A stretch of 64,000 nt of DNA, taken from positions 1 to 64,000 of the forward strand of contig CAKTVG010000010.1 in assembly GCA_934622035.1 (NCBI GenBank). Reading direction: 5' to 3'. The position numbers and the translations under genes were made by a program. The notes beneath the pieces are model-generated. The model saw nothing but the letters and a program-made list of their open reading frames with translations, made no database searches and was not told the origin of the DNA. This stretch comes from an uncultured Oscillospiraceae bacterium (GTDB taxonomy: Bacteria; Bacillota; Clostridia; Oscillospirales; Oscillospiraceae). Position 1 is the stretch's first letter. Each line of letters begins with the position of its first letter. This document shows, piece after piece, positions 50,901 through 58,909 of this stretch.

Positions 50901-51153
50901 TACGGACGAGAACACCAAGACCGTTGACCTGATCGTCACCGTCCATGGCAACGGCAGAACTACCGTTTCCGGGCTTCCTGTCGGCGCATACACCGTCACA
51001 GAGCAGACCGACTGGTCCTGGCGCTACACGCCGGAAGCCGGAACGCAGACCGTTACCGTCACGCCGGACGGCAGCGCCGTCACCTTTGCGAACGCCCGCA
51101 CCGACGGGCAATGGCTGAACGGCGACAGCTACAGCGTCAACGAATTCCAATAA
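47932..51153 (+). CDS. Large multi-repeat surface protein
   Basis: A 1073-residue secreted protein. A signal peptide (about 1-35) is followed by MucBP-like beta domains (about 40-200), an InlB B-repeat (about 200-265, ending YTAQW), a His/Cys-rich stretch (308-343), a low-G+C insert (344-443), a second His/Cys stretch (444-472), another InlB-like repeat (about 650-740, ending YAKWV), MucBP-like repeats (about 820-960) and a Cna/SpaA-like domain (about 960-1060). There is no LPXTG motif, C-terminal membrane helix or SipW-type signal, so anchoring must be indirect. An adhesin or fibre-associated matrix protein is likely. AGGAGG precedes ATG 47932. Confidence 0.8.
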   Translation: MYRKPRRNLCKGLTLLLCLVVLLTSVHLGGAAALAEDSGTVNITVNYVYASNQSMVAQPYQAQITKGAAFHKTLELPRLLNYAIPTDRATGLGEGIVLDSTAGTLAIDLESVDADVTVTLYYVAGQAKYHVYHYFQNLEDDGYTLREPVVELVGDIDSYTEAVADAVPGFHCKGVPQTTIAADGTTVVEIYYDRDYYTVIFDVNGGINGPEPIYAKYGAAFRVADVRTPARAGYTFLGWGEPALSGEVEITGNITYTAQWLPNRGQADYTIVLWGQNANDDEYSYLSSHEAWGHVGEEVNWEGNPLISHVHTEDCGKLICGKEAHTHSDACGLNCPHVHDLTCYGLSANASKTSPNDNTKWWNNSKPETYFARLGIENGCLYYDDENAALDSADYYYLRLNGAYYSLSETLFNKLKGQQLGKTDDGTSSNKDYYYKYSINPSGISCTHTHTDSCYACGRIEHTHSAACFASLDCKIDDTTPKYMSELHPGNNLWNYERSDTVTVDADGSTVLNVYFTRREFTLHFRKANSNSDDYGSITARWGQNIDAEYKAVVAKAGSSFWSRNRDGSNPWTNYIGVMPTENATYYNYKRTGSGTSTMTYYSENLTGGYDVIFTVSFPGTNLVVSDEDRYEFEGFTYDHGTSNDSNCNGAKFYYNRNRYALEFYSASGNDPDKTEQVKYQTPLGAYNYTPTAKPDTVEPDAVFVGWYQNPECTGERFDLAAHVMPAHNVALYAKWVNGLYGVTTYTDETRRALYTYDGYTGIQENIEKYSLATEPTAPSRDGYVFVGWFYREDGVEKPFSFTMPITRDYELYPKFSEPQAVTYTVHYYKAGTTEKLADDRTNSVMIGTTVTERAKMGTDLNLVPAGQQNNYYPEKTSTSVIINQLEQEIIFYYSEATEVSYTVYYRDAQGNDLISPVTKTTSFVTVTEQYVTIPNYAPRQFQITQDLSSDAEQNRIIFIYDPTLSTLTIAKTGALDIDENQTFVFRIQGTDENTKTVDLIVTVHGNGRTTVSGLPVGAYTVTEQTDWSWRYTPEAGTQTVTVTPDGSAVTFANARTDGQWLNGDSYSVNEFQ

Positions 51154-51168
51154 GGAGGGAATGGAACC

Positions 51169-51783
51169 ATGGATCATCAGGAAAACCGCAGGCCCTCCAA
51201 GCGCACGCGTCAGCGCCAGCGCCGCCGCACCCGCATTCTCGTATTGATGATTTCCCTGCTGCTGATCGTTGCGATCGGTGCAGGCGGAACCGTCGCCTAC
51301 CTTCTGACCAAAACCGGTGAAACCAAAAATACCTTCACGCCCGGCGTTGTCTCCTGCAAGGTTGTCGAAACCTTCGACAAGCAGACCAAAACCGACGTCA
51401 AGGTGCAGAATACCGGCAACACCGACGCCTACCTCCGTGCGCTGATCGTGGCCACCTGGGTCAAGGAGGACGGAACGACGCTCGCTGCAGCGCCGCAGGA
51501 AGCCACAGACTACACGCTCCGCTTTGCCGAAAACTCCGGCTGGCTCGAGATCAACGGCTACTGGTACTACACCAGACCCGTCGCACCGACAGAAACCACC
51601 GTCGCATTGATTGATTCCTGTACCCTCGCAGAGGGCGCAAGCGTTCCGGAGGGTTGCCACCTCTCCGTGGAGATCATCGCCTCGGCAGTTCAGTCCGTCC
51701 CGGCAAACGCTGCCGCTGAAAAGTGGAATCTCACGATCGATGCAAACGGAACCATCACAGGAAGCGGGGTGACCGGCGCATGA
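51169..51783 (+). CDS. TasA/camelysin-like protein 4
   Basis: A 204-residue protein with an unusually long basic N-terminus (15 Arg/Lys in the first 25 residues) before the membrane segment and the SipW-type motif GGTVAYLLTKTGETKNTFTPG. The mature domain is the family fold with KVQNTGNTDAYLRALIV. The extended basic tail could affect targeting or membrane retention. It overlaps the next gene by four bases. Confidence 0.82.
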   Translation: MDHQENRRPSKRTRQRQRRRTRILVLMISLLLIVAIGAGGTVAYLLTKTGETKNTFTPGVVSCKVVETFDKQTKTDVKVQNTGNTDAYLRALIVATWVKEDGTTLAAAPQEATDYTLRFAENSGWLEINGYWYYTRPVAPTETTVALIDSCTLAEGASVPEGCHLSVEIIASAVQSVPANAAAEKWNLTIDANGTITGSGVTGA

Positions 51784-52427
51784 AAAAGATGACAAAAACC
51801 GCAGTCGCCCTTCTTCTCGCATTGACGGCGCTTCTGAGCTGCGCCGCCTTTGCCCAGGCCGCCGACGGCTCCGTCATCTATGACGGCAACGCGCAGGATT
51901 TCATCTTCGCGCCCGGCAGCGACTACTCCCCCACTGACCTCTTCCCCGATTTCAAGGGGCTTCTGCCCGGCGACACGCTAACGCAGAAAATCACGGTGAA
52001 GAACGATGCCTCCAAGGCGGTCAAGGTTCGCATTTACCTACGCTCTCTTGGTGCGCAGGAGGGCTCGGAGGAGCTTCTCTCCTACCTGAAGCTGACCGTC
52101 ACACAGGACGGCTCGACAAAGCTTTTTGAAGCACCCGCCGCGCAAACCGCGCAGCTGACCGACTGGGTCAGCCTCGGCACACTCTATTCCGGCGGCACAG
52201 CCGACCTTGAGGTCAAGCTGGAGGTCTCCCCGGAGCTTGGCAACGAGTTCCAGGATGCCATTGGCTATCTCGACTGGGAATTCAAGGTGGAGGAGCTTCC
52301 GATCTCCCCCTCCGACCCGAAAACCGGCGATGAAACGCCCATCGCGCTCTATGCTGCTGCACTGAGCCTCAGCGCTGTTGGCGCAGCCGCTCTGCTGGTT
52401 CTTCTTCGGAAGAAAAAAGCAAAATAA
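51780..52427 (+). CDS. Sortase-type anchored surface protein
   Basis: A 215-residue protein with a normal signal peptide (about 1-27), a beta-rich domain with TQKITVKNDASKAVKVRIYL, and a C-terminal sorting region: DPKTGDE, a hydrophobic helix (about 190-209) and the basic end RKKKAK. The motif is a PKTG variant of LPXTG without the leading Leu. It is the only operon member with a wall anchor and so may tether the fibre. No sortase gene is in the window. Last gene before the operon terminator. Confidence 0.8.
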   Translation: MKKMTKTAVALLLALTALLSCAAFAQAADGSVIYDGNAQDFIFAPGSDYSPTDLFPDFKGLLPGDTLTQKITVKNDASKAVKVRIYLRSLGAQEGSEELLSYLKLTVTQDGSTKLFEAPAAQTAQLTDWVSLGTLYSGGTADLEVKLEVSPELGNEFQDAIGYLDWEFKVEELPISPSDPKTGDETPIALYAAALSLSAVGAAALLVLLRKKKAK

Positions 52428-52430
52428 ATC

Positions 52431-52466
52431 AGCGCCGCCGCATTTCACATGCGGCGGCGCTTTTTT
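52431..52466 (+). terminator. Terminator of the fibre operon
   Basis: A perfect 13-base GC-rich stem (52431-52443 with 52449-52461) followed by a T6 run. The convergent P-II-like gene ends ten bases further on and may share it. Confidence 0.88.
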
Positions 52467-52475
52467 ATTCTTCAA

Positions 52476-53132
52476 TTATTGCAGTAGCCCGAAGCCTGCA
52501 ACCTCGCTGGTCGGCAGAGAGAATACGATGGTCCCCGCCTCCGTGTTCGGTCCGGCCTTTTCCAGAATCGCCTTCATAATGCCGGCCTTCTGTTCCGTCC
52601 GAGCCACGATCAGGATGACCTCCTTTTCCCGGGCAATAGAAACATTGTAGAACTTCTTCTCGCCCTCCGCGCCGGTGCCCTTGCCGTGCAGGACGGTTCC
52701 CCCGGCAGCGCCTGCGCTACGCGCAGCGTTCATGACCTGGTCAGTTCGGCCTTCGTTGGCAATCGCCACGATCAATTCATAGGAATAGTTCAGCTCCGGT
52801 GTGTACTTGGCCGTCTGGCCCCCGTTGAGAAATGCCACTGTCTTTCCTCCTCCGATACTTTTCATGGGAACGGACACGACGATCCCGTGTCCCGGCACGC
52901 CGAGGAACATTCGCCGCTTCTGCTCACGGATCAATTCTCTCGTCTGTTCCGCGCTGGCAACGGTCATCACCACGCGCTTTTCGTTGCTTTCAATGCCGAG
53001 AATGTCCAGCATGCTGCGCACGGCGGTTCCGTGCGCGTGCAGGACGATGCTGATGGGCAGCGACAGCTCCGCACAGAGCGCCGCCAGCGTATCCAGCGCA
53101 CGCGGATCGCAGATAGAAATCACATAATTCAC
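52476..53132 (-). CDS. Tandem P-II-like regulatory protein
   Basis: A 218-residue protein that reads as two P-II-like ferredoxin folds in tandem (about 1-100 and 115-218), twice the length of GlnB. The second half has TVLHGKGTG and REKEVILIVARTE, which resemble the T-loop and core strands of P-II proteins; the Tyr uridylylation site is absent. P-II-like proteins are often cotranscribed with the transporter they regulate. GTG 53132 overlaps the stop of the DUF1538 gene and has GGGAGG upstream, so it is preferred to the TTG at 53150. Confidence 0.75.
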   Translation of the reverse strand: MNYVISICDPRALDTLAALCAELSLPISIVLHAHGTAVRSMLDILGIESNEKRVVMTVASAEQTRELIREQKRRMFLGVPGHGIVVSVPMKSIGGGKTVAFLNGGQTAKYTPELNYSYELIVAIANEGRTDQVMNAARSAGAAGGTVLHGKGTGAEGEKKFYNVSIAREKEVILIVARTEQKAGIMKAILEKAGPNTEAGTIVFSLPTSEVAGFGLLQ

Positions 53133-54670
53133 GCCGCATCCACCTCCCAAAGCTCCACAATGTCGAAGTCGCCGTACTCCGCAGGCGCTTTCTCTGCACG
53201 GCGGTTTTTCAGCTCGTAATAGAAGCCGACGGCCTGAATGGAAATCAGCGGCATCATGGCAACCATCGCCACCACGCCGAAGGCGTCCTGCAAAACGTTT
53301 CCCCCCAGCGCGCTGCTCGCGCCGATCATAAATTGCAGCATAAAGGTCGCCGTCATGGGGCCGGAGGCCACGCCGCCGGAGTCAAAGGCAATCGCGGTGT
53401 AAATGTCCGGTACGAAGAAAGACAGCAGCAGCGCAATTGCATAGCCCGGAAGCAGGAACCAGAGGATGGAAATGCCTGTCAGCACGCGCAGCATCGCCAG
53501 CGCCATCGCCGCAGCAATCGCAATCGAGAGACTGCGCTTGATGGTCTTGCCGGGAATCGCGCCGGCGCTGACCTCCTCTATCTGCTTCTCCAGCACGGCC
53601 ACAGCGGGCTCTGCCGAGATGATAAACCAGCCCAGCAGGGCGCAAAGGGGAATCATCAGCCACTTCGTCCAGCTTCCGGCCAGCTGCTGCCCCAGCACCG
53701 CGCCCAGCGCGGAAAAGCCGACGTTGACACCCGTCAGGAAAAGGACAAGGCCGACATAGGTATAGACGATGCCCGTCAGGATCTTTGCCAGGTTGTGTCT
53801 CGAAAGGCGAAGAGAGAATACCTGAAACAGGAAGAAAATCACAATAATCGGTGCAAGAGACAGGGCCATTTCTCCCAGATACATCGGAATCCCGCGCAAA
53901 TAGGCCGCGCCGATGGCGACAGTTGAAGGGTATGTAACAGTGTTCAATTCCGGTGTGGCATCGCCGGAGCGATAGAAAAAGCCGAGAATCAGAACCGCAA
54001 GAATCGGGCCGATAGAGCTGAGCGCAACAAGGCCGAAGCTGTCGGATTCCGCGTGATCGTCGCTTCGCGTGTTGGATACGCCGACGCCCATGGCGAGAAT
54101 GAATGGCACGGTCATCGGGCCGGTCGTCACGCCGCCGGAGTCAAAGGCGACGCTGAGGAAGCTCTTGTCCGCGAAGGCCGCCAGCAGAAATACAAGCGCA
54201 TACGAGCCGATGAGCAGCCAGCGCAGCCGCATGCCGGTCAGAATCCGCAGCATGCACAGCGACAGGAAGAACCCCACGCCCACGCCCACAGCGATCAGCA
54301 GCACGGTTTTGTCAATGTGCGGCACGGTCTCTGCCAGTACCTGTAGGTCCGGCTCCGCCACGGTAACGGCAAAGCCCAGCAAAAAGCTCACCGAGAGGAT
54401 CAGCGGCAGATTCCGCGAGCGCGTCAAACTTGTGCCGATTTTACTTCCGATCGGCGTCATGGAAATCTCCGCGCCGAGAGAAAACAGCCCCATTCCCACG
54501 ATGAGCAGCACACTGCCAAGCAGAAAGCTCAGCAGCAGATCCGCCTGAAGCGGCGCAATCGTGAGGCAAAGCAGCGTAACAATCACAATAATCGGCAGGG
54601 TCGAGCGCAGCGATTCGAGAAGCTTTTCCACGATCGCCGTTTTGTTGTTCCCCAAAAAGGATTTGTTCAA
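53129..54670 (-). CDS. DUF1538 membrane protein, probable transporter
   Basis: A 513-residue membrane protein with about twelve or more hydrophobic segments in two repeated halves. The repeat is clear: VAFDSGGVTTGPMTVPFILAM in the first half and IAFDSGGVASGPMTATFML in the second. Inverted or tandem repeats around such a motif suggest a transport path. DUF1538 has no settled substrate. A tandem P-II-like gene overlaps its stop, which implies regulation by a small molecule, perhaps nitrogen or energy state. It has its own promoter at 54725-54753. Confidence 0.82.
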   Translation of the reverse strand: MNKSFLGNNKTAIVEKLLESLRSTLPIIVIVTLLCLTIAPLQADLLLSFLLGSVLLIVGMGLFSLGAEISMTPIGSKIGTSLTRSRNLPLILSVSFLLGFAVTVAEPDLQVLAETVPHIDKTVLLIAVGVGVGFFLSLCMLRILTGMRLRWLLIGSYALVFLLAAFADKSFLSVAFDSGGVTTGPMTVPFILAMGVGVSNTRSDDHAESDSFGLVALSSIGPILAVLILGFFYRSGDATPELNTVTYPSTVAIGAAYLRGIPMYLGEMALSLAPIIVIFFLFQVFSLRLSRHNLAKILTGIVYTYVGLVLFLTGVNVGFSALGAVLGQQLAGSWTKWLMIPLCALLGWFIISAEPAVAVLEKQIEEVSAGAIPGKTIKRSLSIAIAAAMALAMLRVLTGISILWFLLPGYAIALLLSFFVPDIYTAIAFDSGGVASGPMTATFMLQFMIGASSALGGNVLQDAFGVVAMVAMMPLISIQAVGFYYELKNRRAEKAPAEYGDFDIVELWEVDAA

Positions 54671-54724
54671 CGTTGGCTCCTACCTTTCCTTCGCCGCAAG
54701 GGCGAAATCATTTCCTTATACCGT

Positions 54725-54753
54725 ATTTTACTAAAAAATGCGAATGAAGTCAA
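54725..54753 (-). promoter_or_regulatory. Promoter of the DUF1538 unit
   Basis: Minus-strand TTGACT (54748-54753) and TAAAAT (54725-54730), 17-base spacer. Confidence 0.75.
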
Positions 54754-54841
54754 TAAACAAACTGTGAACACTGAATTTGCACCGAAAAGCTTTGAAAATC
54801 GAGCATTTTTGCAAATTCAGCAAACTGCCGCCAAATATAAG

Positions 54842-54871
54842 CGGCCGCTGCCTATGCACGGGAAGCGGCCG
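54842..54871 (-). terminator. Hairpin after the nucleotidyltransferase gene
   Basis: An 8-base CGGCCGCT/AGCGGCCG stem (54842-54849 with 54864-54871) six bases after the leftward gene, followed by TTATATTT. A moderate terminator for the six-gene operon. Confidence 0.5.
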
Positions 54872-54876
54872 TCTTT

Positions 54877-55710
54877 TCATTCTTTGATTTTCTCACGCAG
54901 CATGGCATGCACCAGCGTCAGAATTTCCTGCTGCTTCCGCAGCACCGCCGCATCCGGCGCAGCCTGCAAAAGGAGCGGCAGATTGTCCAGCAGCAGCGGC
55001 GGGCAGTACGGCAGCGCACACAGCGCAGCCTCCAGCCGCTTGTCGCCGGTAAAATAGACCCGGTTCAGCGCAAACAAAACCTGCGCCATATCCAAAACCG
55101 TGTGCAGCACGATCGGCGCGGTAAAGAGGTAATCCCCGCGGCGAACCGCACTGTCATAGTGAAAATTCCCGATCCACGTGGAGGCGCGCTCGAAGAAACA
55201 GGAAAGGATCGACCGCCGCAGCTTCTCCGGATAGACGCGGATTCTCTCCTGCTGCATGTGCAGATAGCCGTCCGGATCCCACAGCGGGCGCACAAAGCTC
55301 AGCTCACTCAGACAGATGAAGCTGTAATAGCCATTGGAGGTCCAGGTCTGCGGAATGATCTCGAATTCCCCCGCAAGGCACTGCTCCACGCCTCGCAGCA
55401 GCTTGCCGCGCGGCTTTGCCGTGACCTCCACAGGCACGCCGCAATAGGAAAAATTGATTGCGCCGCCGTATGGCTCTGACATAAAATTCTTCGAGACGTA
55501 GTAGTCCTTCCCGGCCTCCGCCACGGGCAGAAGCTGCGCGCAAATCTCGTTCTGCGGCTTCATTTCTTCAAAGTAAAGATACAAATCCAGGTCTGAGATC
55601 GCATCGTCCGTTTTCGTCGCACGGGAACCGGCCAAAGCAATGGAGCAGTCGCCGACAGTCAATTCTTTGAGCATCGGCAGCAGCCCGGCAATCAGTGCCT
55701 CCGTCTGCAT
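54877..55710 (-). CDS. Nucleotidyltransferase-domain protein
   Basis: A 277-residue protein with an N-terminal nucleotidyltransferase motif, LAGSRATKTDDAISDLDLYLYF, giving the GSxx and DxD metal-binding features. A helical C-terminal region (about 140-275) follows, as in DUF4037-like or aminoglycoside-type nucleotidyltransferases. The substrate could be a small molecule or RNA; there is no direct clue. It begins 3 bases after rpiB. Confidence 0.7.
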   Translation of the reverse strand: MQTEALIAGLLPMLKELTVGDCSIALAGSRATKTDDAISDLDLYLYFEEMKPQNEICAQLLPVAEAGKDYYVSKNFMSEPYGGAINFSYCGVPVEVTAKPRGKLLRGVEQCLAGEFEIIPQTWTSNGYYSFICLSELSFVRPLWDPDGYLHMQQERIRVYPEKLRRSILSCFFERASTWIGNFHYDSAVRRGDYLFTAPIVLHTVLDMAQVLFALNRVYFTGDKRLEAALCALPYCPPLLLDNLPLLLQAAPDAAVLRKQQEILTLVHAMLREKIKE

Positions 55711-55713
55711 CGC

Positions 55714-56157
55714 TTATTCCTTTTCAATCGCCATCATCTTATCGATGCGGCGCTGGTGGCGCTCGCCGTTACTGAAGGGCGTGTCCAGCCAGGTGTCCAC
55801 GATCTCCAGAGCAAGCATCGTGCCGACGCAGCCCGCGCCCAGCGCCATCATGTTCGTGTCGTTGTGCTCACGGGTCAGGCGGGCAGACATCTTGTCGTGC
55901 AGCAGCGCACAGCGCACGCCCCTGACCTTGTTGGCCGTGATGCTCACGCCGATGCCGGTCGTGCAGATCACGATGCCGCGCTCACACTCGCCGGAGGCCA
56001 CCGCCTCCGCCGCCGGGCGGGCAAAATCGGGATAGTCGCAGCTTTCCTTGGAAAACGTGCCGAAATCGCGGACGGCAAAGCCGCGCTTTTCCAGATGCGC
56101 CTTCACTTCATTTTTCAGATCGAGACCGCCATGGTCACAGGCAAGAGAAATTTTCAT
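55714..56157 (-). CDS. rpiB: Ribose-5-phosphate isomerase B
   Basis: A 147-residue RpiB/LacAB-family sugar phosphate isomerase. N-terminal ISLACDHGG (His9), a Cys65 site in VICTTGIGVSITANK, and HNDTNMM (His98) are in the expected order. The usual CGTGIG reads CTTGIG. It interconverts ribose 5-phosphate and ribulose 5-phosphate. ATG 56157 is 8 bases after GGAGG; the ATG at 56172 overlaps that site. Confidence 0.92.
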   Translation of the reverse strand: MKISLACDHGGLDLKNEVKAHLEKRGFAVRDFGTFSKESCDYPDFARPAAEAVASGECERGIVICTTGIGVSITANKVRGVRCALLHDKMSARLTREHNDTNMMALGAGCVGTMLALEIVDTWLDTPFSNGERHQRRIDKMMAIEKE

Positions 56158-56175
56158 TGATACATCCTCCATAAA

Positions 56176-57261
56176 TCAGGGTAACCAGAGTTCCATCAGG
56201 TAAAACAGGGGCATCGCCGCAGCGCTGAGGATCTCCGCAGCGCGCCAGCGTTTTCCGAGCGTGCTGAGCGCCCAGGCGGGCAGCGGCAGAAGCGCAAGCG
56301 CCATGGCTGGATACCCGCCGAGGAGCCAGAGCGCCGCAAAGGGCAGCAGCAGAAGCAGCATTGCCAAGCAGCACAGCTCACGGCGCGCGAACAGCCCGTA
56401 GAACGCCGGCGGCAATGACGCCGCGGCATAAAGCAGCAGATAGCACTCCCGCCATTGCAGCCGAACCGTGCGTCCCTCCGGCCGCAGCTCATGCAAAAGG
56501 CGCACGAAGGCAGTACAGAAGTCTGACAGCAGCGTTCTCGCGCCGGCCGGCGTCTCGCCCGCCAGCCAGAGATGCGCAAGATACAGCCCCGCCGCACAGA
56601 GCGCCACGGTCAGCGGTGTAAGCACCAGCGAAATCAGGAATCTTCCGCCGCGTTCCTCATCTCCGGCACGCCAGCGCTGCACCTGTGCAAATAGATAGGC
56701 CGCCGGATAAACCGGCGCCAGCCAGAAGAGCCTGTGCTCCAGCAGAACCGCCGCGCCGAACAGCAGCGTGAACGCCGGCAGCAGCAACGCCCAGGGAAAC
56801 AACCCCTCCGCCGGGTCGCGTCCCAGCCAGAGAAGAAGGGCAAGGAGCGACGTCACCATCAGCGCCGCGGGCAGCGGCGTCTCCGGCAGCATGGCAGGCA
56901 GCAGCGCTGCAAAAAGCGCGGACGTCAGTGCATCGGCGCAAAACAGGCGCAGAGAGAGATAGAATTCCCCCGCACAGGCGGCATAGAGCAGCGTCTGCCA
57001 GCCCAGCTGACCGCCCGCCAGCAGGGAAATCCCCACGCCGCCCAGCGCGGTAAGGGCGAACCATAGAAGGTCCGTCAAGCGCAGGCGCCCGCAGCGCAGC
57101 GCTGTCGGGCTTTTTCTGCCGATGCGGGACATCCACTCCGTTGTGCCCCGGCGCGGCGGTACGGCCAAAAAGAAGAACAGCAGCAGCGCCGCCGCCAGAA
57201 TGGCAAAGCCGAGCACCGGCACGATGTGGCCCGCTTCCCAATCCGTCATCTGAAAGGCCAC
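56176..57261 (-). CDS. Polytopic membrane protein, unknown
   Basis: A 361-residue very Leu/Ala-rich protein with about ten hydrophobic segments and short loops. A basic loop follows the first helix (about 37-60, RRGTTEWMSRIGRK), and a soluble loop of about 40 residues lies near 230-270. No conserved motif is recognised; a flippase or glycosyltransferase-like integral protein is possible. GTG 57261 has GGGGAGGG upstream. It lies between a NifS-type desulfurase and rpiB in a leftward operon. Confidence 0.6.
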   Translation of the reverse strand: MAFQMTDWEAGHIVPVLGFAILAAALLLFFFLAVPPRRGTTEWMSRIGRKSPTALRCGRLRLTDLLWFALTALGGVGISLLAGGQLGWQTLLYAACAGEFYLSLRLFCADALTSALFAALLPAMLPETPLPAALMVTSLLALLLWLGRDPAEGLFPWALLLPAFTLLFGAAVLLEHRLFWLAPVYPAAYLFAQVQRWRAGDEERGGRFLISLVLTPLTVALCAAGLYLAHLWLAGETPAGARTLLSDFCTAFVRLLHELRPEGRTVRLQWRECYLLLYAAASLPPAFYGLFARRELCCLAMLLLLLPFAALWLLGGYPAMALALLPLPAWALSTLGKRWRAAEILSAAAMPLFYLMELWLP

Positions 57262-57311
57262 GGCATTCCCTCCCCTACAAAAAGTTGTAACTCATTTCTG
57301 TCAGAAAACGC

Positions 57312-58442
57312 TCAGCCGTGGGGCCGCAGCGCAGTGATTGCCTCGGCAAGCGCCGCAGCAAAGGCGCGGATCTCCTCCTCCGTCGTCTCGTCGGAAAGGG
57401 AGACACGGATGGAGCCGTCAATGAGCTCCGGCGCAACGCGCATGCTCTCGAGCACGTGGCTGCGGTGGCCCTTGCTGCACGCCGACCCGGCCGAGACGTA
57501 GACCTCACGGTCCTGTAAGGCGTTGATCAGCCCCTGTGAACGCACGCCGCGCACCGCCAGGTTCACAATGTGCGGCGCCTCCTGCGCGCCAAGCAGCGTC
57601 ACGCCGTCCATGGGCGCAACCAGCTCTCGGCAGAGCTGCTTCAGCCGGTTCTGCTCGGCAATGTCTCGCTGCCGCGTGGGCAGCTTATTTTCGCAGGCGG
57701 CGGCAAAGCCCGCAATCAGCGGCAGCATCTCCGTCCCGCTGCGCAGGCCGGATTCCTGCCCGCCGCCATAGAGATAGGGCGGCAGGCCCAGCTGCGGCCG
57801 GATATAGAGCGCACCGACGCCCTTGGACGCATGAATTTTGTGCCCGGAGACGGAAATCAGATCCGCTCCCAGCGTTGCCGCACGGAAGGGCACCTTGAAA
57901 AAGCCTTGCACCGCGTCGGTATGAAAAATGGCATCCGGACAGACACGGTGCGTCAGCTTTGCCATTTTCTCGATCGGCATGACCGCGCCGGACTCGTTGT
58001 TGACCATCATGATGCTGACGAGCACCGTATCCCTCCGCAGCGCCGCCTGAAGCGACTCCAGAGAAATGCGGCCCTGCTCGTCCGGCTGAAGCCAAGTGAC
58101 CTCAAAGCCGCGCTCTTCCAGCTTTTTAAAGGGATTGAGCACTGCATGATGCTCCACGGCAGTAGTGATGATATGCCTGCCGCGTTTGGCCATACGCTCC
58201 GCGGCGGAAAAAATCGCCCAGTTATCCGCTTCCGTACCGCAGGAGGTGAAAAACACCCGGTCCGGCTGGGCGCCCAGCGCCTGCGCTACCGAGCGGCGCG
58301 AGGCTTGCAGCAGTCTTGCGGCGTCAATGCCGAGGCGGTGCACGGAGCTGGGATTGCCCCAGTCGTCGGTCAGCGTGCGTGTGATTGCCTCTACGGCCGC
58401 CGCACAGGGGCGCGTAGTGGCGGCATTGTCCAGATAGATCAT
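57312..58442 (-). CDS. Cysteine desulfurase, NifS/IscS type
   Basis: A 376-residue PLP enzyme that takes sulfur from cysteine for iron-sulfur clusters or tRNA thiolation. PLP lysine is Lys202 in SVSGHKIHASKG; the reactive cysteine is Cys322 in SAGSACSKGH. The N-terminal IYLDNAATTRPC and EHHAVLNP are typical. The short loop around the cysteine (SACSKG) is nearer the NifS-like class II form used in Gram-positive tRNA or NAD synthesis. No scaffold gene is beside it. It overlaps the GNAT gene by four bases. Confidence 0.92.
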   Translation of the reverse strand: MIYLDNAATTRPCAAAVEAITRTLTDDWGNPSSVHRLGIDAARLLQASRRSVAQALGAQPDRVFFTSCGTEADNWAIFSAAERMAKRGRHIITTAVEHHAVLNPFKKLEERGFEVTWLQPDEQGRISLESLQAALRRDTVLVSIMMVNNESGAVMPIEKMAKLTHRVCPDAIFHTDAVQGFFKVPFRAATLGADLISVSGHKIHASKGVGALYIRPQLGLPPYLYGGGQESGLRSGTEMLPLIAGFAAACENKLPTRQRDIAEQNRLKQLCRELVAPMDGVTLLGAQEAPHIVNLAVRGVRSQGLINALQDREVYVSAGSACSKGHRSHVLESMRVAPELIDGSIRVSLSDETTEEEIRAFAAALAEAITALRPHG

Positions 58443-58885
58443 TGCGCATCCTCCCGAATCATTTGCAGATAGTCAAGGGACGCAAAACCCATTCGGCGGT
58501 AGAGGCGGCGCGCGCCGGTGTTTTCCTCCTCCACCTCAAGGCGCAGGCGGCGCGCACCGATCGTTTCGCCGTAGCCGCGCAGGAAGGTAAAAAACTCGCT
58601 GCCTGCTCCCCTGCCGCGCGCCTGCGGCCGCAGATACAGCTCCTCGAGCCAGAGCTCGATGCCGCCCGCCTCGTGGGAATACTTCTGCGACAGCAGGGCG
58701 TAGCCCGCCGTCTCCCCCTCGCCGAGGAGGAAGCAGCGCTGCGTCGTTCCCGCCGAAAACAGATCGTCCAGCGTGGCCTCGTGGTAGCTCGCCGGAACGG
58801 GGTGCAGCACCGCGTCCGAAGCATAAAATTCGTCAAACATCTCCCGCAGCAGCTTGCGGTCTGCCGGAGTTGCCGGTCGGATCAT
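58439..58885 (-). CDS. GNAT-family N-acetyltransferase
   Basis: A 148-residue GNAT protein. The acetyl-CoA loop is visible as LYLRPQARGRGAGSEFFTFL (about 86-105), followed by GARRLRLEVEEENTGARRLYRRMGF. IRPATPADRKLLREMFDEFY opens the protein. The substrate is unknown. It follows the aminopeptidase by 24 bases and overlaps the desulfurase start. Confidence 0.88.
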   Translation of the reverse strand: MIRPATPADRKLLREMFDEFYASDAVLHPVPASYHEATLDDLFSAGTTQRCFLLGEGETAGYALLSQKYSHEAGGIELWLEELYLRPQARGRGAGSEFFTFLRGYGETIGARRLRLEVEEENTGARRLYRRMGFASLDYLQMIREDAQ

Positions 58886-58909
58886 GAAAAACTTCCTCTC
58901 CTATGGTAA

